From assembly GCF_021462225.1 (NCBI RefSeq), contig NC_061805.1:30645958-30709957 (forward strand): a stretch of 64,000 bases of DNA, written 5' to 3'. Every line of letters begins with the position of its first letter. The stretch's first letter is position 1. The notes beneath the pieces were generated by a model. That model searched no databases, was not told the origin of the DNA, and saw nothing but the letters and a program-made list of their open reading frames with translations. The DNA is from Girardinichthys multiradiatus (Eukaryota; Chordata; Actinopteri; Cyprinodontiformes; Goodeidae). The translations under genes were made by a program, and so were the position numbers. Below, one piece after another: positions 42,001 to 54,000 of this stretch.

Positions 42001-45000
42001 GGTTAATAGGACGAGGGGATTTATGAAACTCCAAATTATTAAAAGGACGTAAAAGAATAATTATATCTTTACATATTTCAAACTCAACAATGGCAAACAT
42101 CAAGAGGCGAGAGATCTTTATGTGCTCTAAAGTGACTCTAAAAATATATGGTTGGGTCCTAACAAATCATTGGATGTCAGATAAACTAAGAATATCCTTA
42201 AAATATAAACTTTTGTACTGAGACTTCTCCTTTTATTTCCTAGTACACTTCATTGTTTTTTTTTAACAACCTTTTCTTTCTTATCTCTAGTTTAGGATTT
42301 GTACATATTTTTCTAGAGAACGCCAGATATTTTCAACAACTGCATTTCTAGATTATTTTTTTAAACAGTTGATCTTTAAAAAAAACTCGCATAATTTATC
42401 TGGCTTATATATATATATATATATATATATATGAGCTTTATTATTGGTATGAGCCACACATGACATGACCTGATGCTGAAGTTGGGTTCTGATTCTGCTG
42501 AAAATGGCTGTTTTCTTGTTTTTGTGGCATCTGAACTAACTTAAATCAGTCATATTAAAAAATCTAATATGCTTACATGTCTTAACTCAATCTATAATTC
42601 TATAAAGCAAAGCTTGGGAGCTCTGAGGTTTTTATTCTGTTATAGAAGAACTAAAAAACAAAACCATGCTTTTTTTTGGCATCTAAGCCAACATCTAGTT
42701 TAAAAACCTGATTTAAAGTGGAGTGGAGATAAAAATAAGCCATGAAATTGTCTTTATATTTGCATATGTTCATGTACTGCACTAAACGTTAAAGCTAAGT
42801 TATGATGTGGCAAATCGAGGAGAAGGAATGCCGTTCAAAATATAAATCAAGGAAATAGACCTTTATTTTCAGAAATTGACATTTTTGTGTGTTAGAAAAT
42901 GGAATAAATAATAATGTCTGGAAATGCAAACATTTTTCCATAGTTAAGTCTCATTTTTCTTCATTTATCCAGGCCTGGAAAATGATAAATGATAATTCGA
43001 GACTTTTCCGAACTTTGTAGAAACCCTGGTAGATGCTTAGCAACACCACAATGAAGCACATTAGTTCATTAGTTTGTATTCACTATTCAAATAATCATTA
43101 GTTTGTATTCACTATTCAAATAATCATTAGTTTGTATTCACTATTCAAATAATATCAACATTTCTTTGCAGTACTGCGAAGGGAATCTGTATACAAAAAT
43201 CACTGACTTGCCGCAGTTAATCAGTTAATCAGGCACAACTGTGTAACAAAAGCTTCTGGGTTTCTTTTAGTTGCCATATTACTAAATATGTTTGTTCATT
43301 TCCTCAATACTTTCCTAATATCTTCTCTTTTCTCTCTTACACAATGAGCTGATATTCATTTTGGACATTTTTTTCTTTGAATCCCCCCCAGCAGGTTGCT
43401 GTTAAAAATATAGATATTACATTATTCATATTACATATATATAAATTTTAATAGATAAGTAGTTTTAGATAATGTTCTAACTCAGACGGACCTGGTGTTG
43501 TTCTTGAACTTAAGGAAGTAGTGAAGGCAGTTAATACAGTGGTGTGGTCCAGGACCCTCACAGCCGTTCTCATTGCATTCAGCATCACAGGGACCTGGTG
43601 ATAGACAGAATGAAGCACCTCAGTGATAAATCATAAAATAGCATAAGGAACAGCGTCAACAACACCAACGTTCTAATAGAAATGATTCATTTTACCATAT
43701 AAACTCCCCTGCTCCAGTATCAAAAAGACCCGTAAACATGCTTTTTTCCTTCATAGTGATGCTACTGTGCATGTTTCTAGATTTATCATTTACCGTTGTA
43801 CTCCTCAGTGAACTCCTCTTCAGCAGGCAGCAGTGCGTCTGTGAAGCGAACCTTTTGCTGAGTTGAGTACGGGTGGACAGAGGTGCCATACAGCACCAGA
43901 GACCACTCCTTCAGCTTTCCTGTGAAAAACAGACTTCTAGTGAAGATCAACCTTATACAAGAATTACTTTCAACTGTGCAGGCTTCCTAAATATTTTTTC
44001 CATGTCAAAATTCCCCAATTGAGTTCTTTGTCCTTTTAGCTAATGGGGGGTTCTCATTGACGTCACTGAAGTTGCTGGTCCGCCATCTTGGGTGTCTCCG
44101 TATCCTTCACGCAACAACATTGCAACATTGCATATTTTTTCGACCATGGATAAGTATCTAGAGTCGTTACAGCCTCCTGATGAGGCCATGTACCTCAAGA
44201 AAACTGGTGTCATCAACAAGGTGGATCCATATGTACTGCCTATTGGTTTGTTTGGCGTAAATCCGGACGATTGGCAGCAACTATTTTTTCATAGCCACAA
44301 CATTGGTAAAAATCTATGATAAGTTCAATATTGCCTTTTATAGAATAATTACATAATAGTTATATTGCTAGATAATACATTTACAGCATAAAAGTAAAGG
44401 TAAATTGCCGCCTACATCTTCCTTGGTCAAGGCGTGAGAGCGTAGCGTAGGTCACAGTACAGAGTGCTGTCACCCAGTTTTGAATCAACTGATCCGCTCA
44501 CGGTCTTGGCAGACTACTTTCCAGAATATGATTACAATAAATGTAGACGAACATTATTTATTTACCTGTCACAAAATGTGCACTGCATGAGTGAGGTTCA
44601 AGCCGTCCAAATCCGCTCTGGATATCCAGCCACAGTTGTCAACGTTGTGTACTCAGTGTTTTTGTGTTGTCATACTGATTTTCTATCATGGCTAGCAGAC
44701 GATGGAAGGAATGTTGGTCTTGACCACCACGCGCAGCACAACCCACAATTAAGCAAGTTTTCCCCCATAGTTAAATGGCTGTTCTGGAGTTATGCTTCAC
44801 TGATCACGCTAAAACAACCAAAACAGGCTGCAGCGGTTACCCAAGATGGCGACTGCAAAGTGCAGTCACGTGACCACAACGTCATGTGAAAACCCCCCAT
44901 TGTTGAAGGAGAAACATAAATCTTCACTATTAATTTTAGGCACAAATTTCTACAGTGGTCCAGATTTTAATATGAAACGGACGAACGGACGAATGGACCA

Positions 45001-48000
45001 TGGATTGCGATCCTTGGTTGTGCACAATAACTAAAACTCTTCACAAATTTCTAATTAACGCTCCAAAGACAAGACCTTATTTGCTAATCTAGAGATTATA
45101 CATATTAGCAGAGGGAAAGAAACTAAATTAAACCAGGTGATCAAAATAGTCTCCAATTAAATCTAAATTAAAGTAATATGTCAACTGATTAGATTTAGTG
45201 CATCCCAAGTAAAATGTTTGCTACTGATGCTACATTTCTGCTGAAAGAAATAGTTAAAATCCTGTTGAGTCAACCAAAATGAACCTTCTAGTAACAGTTA
45301 ACAGCGATGCAGTTTTTACCAGGTACTTTCTGGCTGCGGAGTTGAGATGGCGAGTCGTAGATCTCTAGGATCCAGTCGCCTGCTGCCTTCTCTCCCCAGC
45401 AGTGAGTGGTCATGAATTCCCAGTTCTTAAAGCCCTCCATGGAGTGATCAAACAACCTGTGCATCAGAAATACACACCCACACACAAACACACACAGGGA
45501 CACACACCCCACAGATTCAAGTCTGATTAGTAATGAACTTAAGTGCTGCTAGAAGCAGAGCAATCAGGACAATTCACACTCAGCAAAATACAATTACAGC
45601 CTCGAAATAAACACAAACATGGCTGTGGCTACTGCATTCTGGACTCTGTCTGAAAGGAGTGAATGTAGCTGCAGCAATCAGGAGGGGTAACCATTTAGGT
45701 AAAACTAAGGTGTTTACATTAATGTTGAAGGTTAAGGCGAAAAAAGCTGAACACGAGCTGCATCGGGAAAAATCAACAACAAAATAATACGCTCTCTGCA
45801 GGAACCAAGTCAATCTGAATGTCTAATTAATCCAAAATAATCCTGGAAATCGACTCAAAGGTCACAGGTAATTCTGGAGAAGCCAGACTGCACCAATTAA
45901 AATGTGAAGCATATGCCAGAAACACAGAGGTGGTCTAGTAATCAAGTTTTTTAACTAAATAATCTGTGTAAACTTCTCTCCAGGCTTAAAGAGTCTTGGC
46001 CTGGTTGTCCGTACGTAATTAACAACATCTGTAGCTCTAAAACCGAGGACTGAGCCTCCTCTGGCTGGGCACCGAGCCACAGCATGGAGGGTGGAGACAG
46101 GAAAAGATAAGAGAAGCTGGGGAAAATAATAATTTACACCGGTAGAAATAAATGTAACATTACTTACATATGATATCAGATATTTACACACACTTAATGT
46201 TTCTTTAGGTTTTCACCTAAACTGTCCCCTTGTAGGCTAGCTCTGATTAGCAAAAATATTTTTATTAGATACATGCCAGAATAATAAACTATTTTTTAGA
46301 TATATTTTTCCTTACTTTGTTGAAAAACAGAGGTTTATACATTATTCTGCCTGTAAACAGTTTGGGAAAGCCCAGATGAAAATGCCAAGGCTTCGTGAGC
46401 TTCTGACAGGTTAATTCAAACATTTGAGTGTACTGGAAGAAAACACAAGCATTTATTTGAAAAGCAGACCTAAAACGTCACACCTCCATGTGTGACATCA
46501 TAAAAAAAATCTAAGTGAAATTAGCAAAAACTTCACAAAGAGATGTGGACCTCGAGAAGTCTGGTTCATCCTTGCCGACAATTTTCAAATCCTTGAAAAA
46601 GTATAAACATAGTGTTTCCCCCTAGGATTCTGGTCTTGGGGGAAGTGGAAGGTAAATTACTGTTTTGGCCCATGCAGGCTTCCAAACGTAGGCATAAACC
46701 AGCACGGTTGAATTATTTTTCCTCTACACTTCACGCCCTCCAGCGTCAGAAAATGCATTTGATAAACATTAGCTTGACTTTTGGAGGAAGGGGGTCTACT
46801 CTGCTCCTACAATAAAACAAGGGGAACACTGACATTTCTCCATGTTCTCCCCCTCTCTGCTTCTCGCGTGTGCGTCTGCACGCTGCAGCCTTACATCAAG
46901 AGGCGTAAGGCATAACAGGCGTGTTCCTACACCAAAAGTTGGAAACAATATACAGGGGTTGGACAATGAAACTGAAACACCTGTCATTTTAGTGTGGGAG
47001 GTTTCATGGCTAAATTGGACCAGCCTGGTAGCCAGTCTTCATTGATTGCACATTGCACCAGTAAGAGCAGAGTGTGAAGGTTCAATTAGCAGGGTAAGAG
47101 CACAGTTCTGCTCAAAATATTGAAATGCACACAACATTATGGGTGACATACCAGAGTTCAAAAGAGGACAAATTGTTGGTGCACGTCTTGCTGGTGCATC
47201 TGTGACCAAGACAGCAAGTCTTTGTGATGTATCAAGAGCCACGGTATCCAGGGTAATGTCAGCATACCACCAAGAAGGACGAACCACATCCAACAGGATT
47301 AATTATGGACGCAAGAGGAAGCTGTCTGAAAGGGATGTTTGGGTGCTAACCCGGATTCTATCCAAAAAACATAAAACCACGGCTGCCCAAATCACGGCAG
47401 AATTAAATGTGCACCTCAACTCTCCTGTTTCCACCTGAACTGTCCGTCGGGAGCTCCACAGGGTCAATATACACGGCCGGGCTGCTATAGCCAAACCTTT
47501 GGTCACTCATGCCAATGCCAAACGTCGGTTTCAATGGTGCAAGGAGCGCAAATCTTGGACTGTGGACAACGTGAAACATGTATTGTTCTCTGATGAGTCC
47601 ACCTTTACTGTTTTCCCCACATCCAGGAGAGTTACGGTGTGGAGAAGCTCCAAAGAAGCGTACCACCCAGACTGTTGCATGCCCAGAGTGAAGCATGGAG
47701 GTGGATCAGTGATGGTTTGGGCTGCCATATCATGGCATTCCCGACGCCCAATACTTGTGCTAGATGGGCGCGTCACTGCCAAGGACTACCGAACCATTTT
47801 TGAGCACCATGTGCATCCAATGGTTCAAACATTGTATCCTGAAGGCGGTCCCGTGTATCAGGATGACAATGCACCAATACACACAGCAAGACTGGTGAAA
47901 GATTGGTTTGATGAACATGAAAGTGAAGTTGAACATCTCCCATGGCCTGCACAGTCACCAGATCTAAATATTATTGAGCCACTTTGGGGTGTTTTGGAGG

Positions 48001-51000
48001 AGTGAGTCAGGAAACGTTTTCCTCCACCAGTATCACGTAGTGACCTGGCCACTATCCTGCAAGAAGAATGGCTTAAAATCCCTCTGACCGCTGTGCAGGA
48101 CTTGTATATGTCATTCCCAAGATGAATTGACAATGTATTGGCCACAAAAGGAGGCACTACACCATACTAATAAATTATTGTGGTCTAAAACCAGGTGTTT
48201 CAGTTTCATTGTCCAACGCCTGTAGTTCCTCTCTCACCGCAGTAATTTGGTAAGGTGTGAACACATTTAGTAATTTACTACATGTCCAACGCTCAACGCA
48301 TGAGAATGTCCAGCATTCAAACCAGTCAGGAACGAGACGGGGGCTGTGTACCAGATTGCGACATGTTTTTGTGTGCATCAACCCCAGAACAAAAGCAAAA
48401 AACCTTTTGAAGATGCTGGTCCTTTACCAGCATGTGCTGAAAGGCCACTCAGAGAGTTACTCCAGAAGCAACATAAAAAGCCACAATACAGTTTGCTAAT
48501 TCCCTCATAGAAAATATCTCATTTTGAGAGACATGACCATCATTACATCTGGAAGAAAGAGGGGGATGATTGCAAGCCTGAGAATCGCAATCCAGCTGTG
48601 AAGCATGAGGGTGGCAGCATCATGAAAAAAAGAGCATTATGCTGAAATGTTGAAACAACATCTCAAGACATCAGCCAGAAAGTTAAAGCTTGGGCACAAA
48701 TGTGTCCAAATGGACAAAGACCCTAATCATACTGAATTAGCCACATAGAGGTACAGGGGTTGGACAATGAAACTGAAGCACTTGGTTTTAGACCACAATA
48801 ATTTATTAATATGGTGTAGGGCCTCCTTTTGCCGCCAATACAGCATCAATTCGTCTTGGGAATGACATATACAAGTCCTGCACAGCGGTCAGAGGGATTT
48901 TAAGCCATTCTTCTTGCAGGATAGTGGCCAGGTCACTACGTGATACTGGTGGAGGAAAACGTTTCCTAACTCGCTCCTCCAAAACACCCCAAAGTGGCTC
49001 AATAATATTTAGATCTGGTGACTGTGCAGGCCATGGGAGATGTTCAACTTCACTTTCATGTTCATCAAACCAATCTTTCACCAGTCTTGCTGTGTGTATT
49101 GGTGCATTGTCATCCTGATACACGGCACCACCTTCAGGATACAATGTTTGAACCATTGGATGCACATGGTCCTCAAGAATGATTCGGTAGTCCTTGGCAG
49201 TGACGCGCCCATCTAGCACAAGTATTGGGCCAAGGGAATGCCATGATATGGCAGCCCAAACCATCACTGATCCACCCCCATGCTTCACTCTGGGCATGCA
49301 ACAGTCTGGGTGGTACGCTTCTTTGGGGCTTCTCCACACCGTAACTCTCCCAGATGGGGGGAAAACAGTAAAGGTGGACTCATCAGAGAACAATACATGT
49401 TTCACATTGTCCACAGCCCAAGATTTGCGCTCCATGCACCATTGAAACCGACGTTTGGCATTGACATGAGTGACCAAAGGTTTGGCTATAGCAGCCCGGC
49501 CGTGTATATTGACCCTGTGGAGCTCCCGGCGGACAGTTCTGGTGGAAACAGGAGAGTTGAGGTGCACATTTAATTCTGCCGTGATTTGGGCAGCCGTGGT
49601 TTTATGTTTTTTGGATACAATCCAGGTTAGCACCTGAACATCCCTTTCAGACAGCTTCCTCTTGCGTCCACAGTTAATCCTGTTGGATGTGGTTCGTCCT
49701 TCTTGGTGGTATGCTGACATTACCCTGGATACCGTGGCTCTTGATACATCACAAAGACTTGCTGTCTTGGTCACAGATGCACCAGCAAGACGTGCACCAA
49801 CAATTTGTCCTCTTTTGAACTCTGGTATGTCACCCATAATGTTGTGTGCATTTCAATATTTTTAGCATAACTGTGCTCTTACCCTACTAATTGAACCTTC
49901 ACACTCTGCTCTTACTGGTGCAATGTGCAACCAATGAAGACTGGCCACCAGCCTGGTCCAATTTAGCCATGAAATCTCCCACACTAAAATGACAGGTGTT
50001 TCAGTTTCATTGTCCAACCCCTGTACAGGTCCTTCTCAAAATATTAGCATATTGTGATAAAGTTCGTTATTTTCCATAATGTCATGATGAAAATTTTACA
50101 TTCATATATTTTAGATTCATTGCACACTAACTGAAATATTCCAGGTCTTTTATTGTCTTAATACGGATGATTGTGGCATACAGCTCATGAAAACCCAAAA
50201 TTCCTATCTCACAAAATTAGCATATTATTAAAAGGGTCTCTAAACGAGCTATGAACCTAATCATCTGAATCAACGAGTTAACTCTAAACACCTGCAAAAG
50301 ATTCCTGAGGCCTTTAAAACTCCCAGCCTGGTTCATCACTCAAAACCCCAATCATGGGTAAGACTGCCGACCTGACTGCTGTCCAGAAGGCCACTATTGA
50401 CACCCTCAAGCAAGAGGGTAAGACACAGAAAGAAATTTCTCAACAAATAGGCTGTTCCCAGAGTGCTGTATCAAGGCACCTCAGTGGGAAGTCTGTGGGA
50501 AGGAAAAAGTGTGGCAGAAAACGCTGCACGATGAGAAGAGGTGACCGGACCCTGAGGAAGATTGTGGAGAAGGGCCAATTCCCGACCTTGGGGGACCTGC
50601 GGAAGCAGTGGACTGAGTCTGGAGTAGAAACATCCAGAGCCACCGTGCAGGAAATGGGCTACAGGTGCCGCATTCCCCAGATCAAGCCACTTTGAACCAG
50701 AAACAGCGGCAGAAACGCCTGACCTGGGCTACAGAGAAGCAGCACTGGACTGTTGCTCAGTGGTCCAAAGTACTTTTTTCGGATGAAAGCAAATTCTGCA
50801 TGTCATTCGGAAATCAAGGTGCCAGAGTCTGGAGGAAGACTGGGGAGAAGGAAATACCAAAATGCCAGAAGTCCAGTGTCAAGTACCCACAGTCAGTGAT
50901 GGTCTGGGGTGCCGTGTCAGTTGCTGGTGTTGGTCCACTGTGTTTTATCAAGGGCAGGGTCAATGCAGCTAGCTATCAGGAGATTTTGGAGCACTTCATG

Positions 51001-54000
51001 CTTCCATCTGCTGAAAAGCTTTATGGAGATGAAGATTTCATTTTTCAGCACGACCTGGCACTTGCTCACAGTGCCAAAACCACTGGTAAATGGTTTACTG
51101 ACCATGGTATCACTGTGCTCAATTGGCCTGCCAACTCTCCTGACCTGAACCCCATAGAGAATCTGTGGGATATTGTGAAGAGAACGTTGAGAGACTCAAG
51201 ATCCAACACTCTGGATGAGCTAAAGGCCGCTATCGAAGCATCCTGGGCCTCCATAAGACCTCAGCAGTGCCACAGGCTGATTGCCTCCATGCCACGCCGC
51301 ATTGAAGCAGTCATTTCTGCAAAAGGATTCCCGACCAAGTATTGAGTGCATAACTGTACATGATTATTTGAAGGTTGACGTTTTTTCTATTAAAAACACT
51401 TTTATTTTATTGGTCGGATGAAATATGCTAATTTTGTGAGATAGGAATTTTGGGTTTTCATGAGCTGTATGCCCAAATAATCCGTATTAAGACAATAAAA
51501 GACCTGAAATATTTCAGTTAGTGTGCAATGAATTTAAAATATATGAATGTTAAATTTTCATCATGACATTATGGAAAATAATGAACTTTATCACAATATG
51601 CTAATATTTTGAGAAGGACCTGTATATGGACAACAAAGTCAATGATTTGGAGAGACCATTGGAAGAAAAATCTGTGGGCAGACCTGAGAAGCTGTGTGTG
51701 AGCAAGCTGGCCTACAAAACCTAAATCAGTCACACAGCATCTGTCAGGAGCAATGGACCAAAATTCCAGCTGTGAGAAGACCCAAAACATCTGATCCAAC
51801 TCCTACAGTTAAAAGGCAATTTTGTGTAAACTTCTTCATAGAATAAAAAATAAAAAAAACATCGACTCTCTCATTTTCCTGGTTTTTAGCAAATAAAACC
51901 ATTTTTGGTAATCCTAACTGACCTAAAACAAGAAAAGATTCAATCTCAGAAGGTGAGGAAAAAAGAATATTTCTTTTTAATGTAGTGTATGTAAATATAA
52001 GGCTTAAATTATAGCTGGCTTAAAATTGGATCTACAATGAGGACATACTGAATTAAGTAAGTGAAATTAAATTAAGAACCTGCTCAAGAGTCAAAATTTT
52101 AAGCTCATCAACATTTTATTGTCAAGCATCCATGTTAAAGTATCGAGTCCTCAAGAGCTTTTACATTTTTGAATTCTTGCAGCTTAAATTAGAAAGAGGT
52201 TACAAACGGCTCCATCTGTTCTGTACCTGTTGGCAAGCAGCTGAGACTTGGTCCCCGACGGCGAGGTCAGGTTAATTGACAAGTCCCCACGACGAGGGTG
52301 TGTGATCGCAATGCGTACAACCACGTGCTCCAAGTAGATCACTTTGAGGTTGGGGTTGTCCGAGCATCCAGTCGCCTTGTACACGGAGCGCACCAAGTGC
52401 TCCGGGCGGATGGTTCTGCTGGACAGGAAGGAGGAAATTAGGAGGTCATCATTAACAAAACAAGGCCACGGATGTAAATGATGGTTTAAATATAATGACA
52501 GAAGGGAAAATTGGGTCAAGTCAGTGCATACCATGAGGAGCTTTTTAGGTTCTAAATCTGTTGTCAAATGCTTAAGTTGGAGGGATTGCTGTAAAGTCAG
52601 AACTTTGCATTCCTTCTTTAAGAGTGAATTTGAGAATAATTTATTGTAATTACAAATTAATTGTACTTTATGTAATTGAATTTGAATATGAGTATTTTAC
52701 TTTTTTGTACTGGCATAAATAGAACATATTTCACTTAATTTATACTGAATTGGATTCAATATAATTTATGGGCCAGTTACTGAACTTTTTAAAGCCTATT
52801 GGTTCAAAGCCACTAAAATTGTTCCACACCTGCCAATCCTGCCATAATTAAGAATACATACAGAAATAAATAAATAAATGCCTCAATAAAATAATTACAG
52901 GGCCAAAACGTAGCAAGAAATATTAATTAGTGCACCATTAAATGCAAACAAATACTAAAAAAAAGATTTATTTTTCCTTTGTTTACATAATACAACATGG
53001 ATATATTAGAGGAGAAAATATATAAGTGTTTAACCATTAAAAGTACAGTAAAATAATTTGAAACATTATATGCTTTAAATACATTTGGGTGGCAATAAAT
53101 ATAAAAGAAATAAAAGGACTGGGAAAAATAAAATAGCAACAAATTCAGTTGTATTAAAAAAAAAAAACAAAGGAAATATATATATTTTTTAAATATATGG
53201 GTTAAATAAAAATAGTGGATTAAAATAGAAATATACAGTATATTTATATCTGATCATTTGATCAAGTATTGAATAAGTCTCTTCTTTTTATTGTTTTGTT
53301 GCATTTAATGGCGCACTAATTAATACTTCTCACTATGTTTTAGCCCAGTAATTATTTTACTGAGTCATTCATTTATTTCTATATATATTCTTAATTATGG
53401 CAGGATTGATCGTCCATACTTCACTTTCAGCTACTAAAGACACACACCAAGTGGGCATTAAGGGCAGGTAGAGTCCCTCCAACTGGCCAACCATTTGGGC
53501 GATATGCAGAGCATGAAGGCATGCCACTATCGAACAAACAATGCACATATTGATAATTCAGTTTTATATATTGTACATCTATTATTTAATAGTTAATAAC
53601 ATTTTGTTGTAGCTTTCTATTGTGGATTTTAACTAGTGTTAAATTTTTTTATTTGTTTTGTGTCGGCATATTAAACTTTGTAAAATACTTTCGGTTTTAT
53701 GAAATCACGATACAGACTGGAAAATGACGCCTCTAATTAGCGCAGGCTTGATAACGAACACTTCACCCCACTAAAATAAAACAAGCAAAAAAACAGTTCA
53801 GTAATCCTTTGTTTAAAATATGACTCATCCTGCTAAAAAGCGGCACAAGATAAAGAGGATTTGCCCTGCTTGCTATTGCAACAGCAGAACCACCTCTGAA
53901 CAGCCAAGACAAACACTTAATGGCTGCTTAAATAACATCTGTGGCATGATCTAATACCACGGCAACCCAACACCAAAACCACGGAGAGAACCAGAAAAGA

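Noticed and set aside
43066..43152. Direct repeats resembling a CRISPR array
   Set aside because: Units are contiguous without spacers, only three of them, in a vertebrate intron.
46953..48222. Composite transposon formed by copies A and B
   Set aside because: The 531-bp spacer is old Sleeping Beauty-type sequence continuous with the flanks, and each copy has its own TA duplication, so they are separate insertions.
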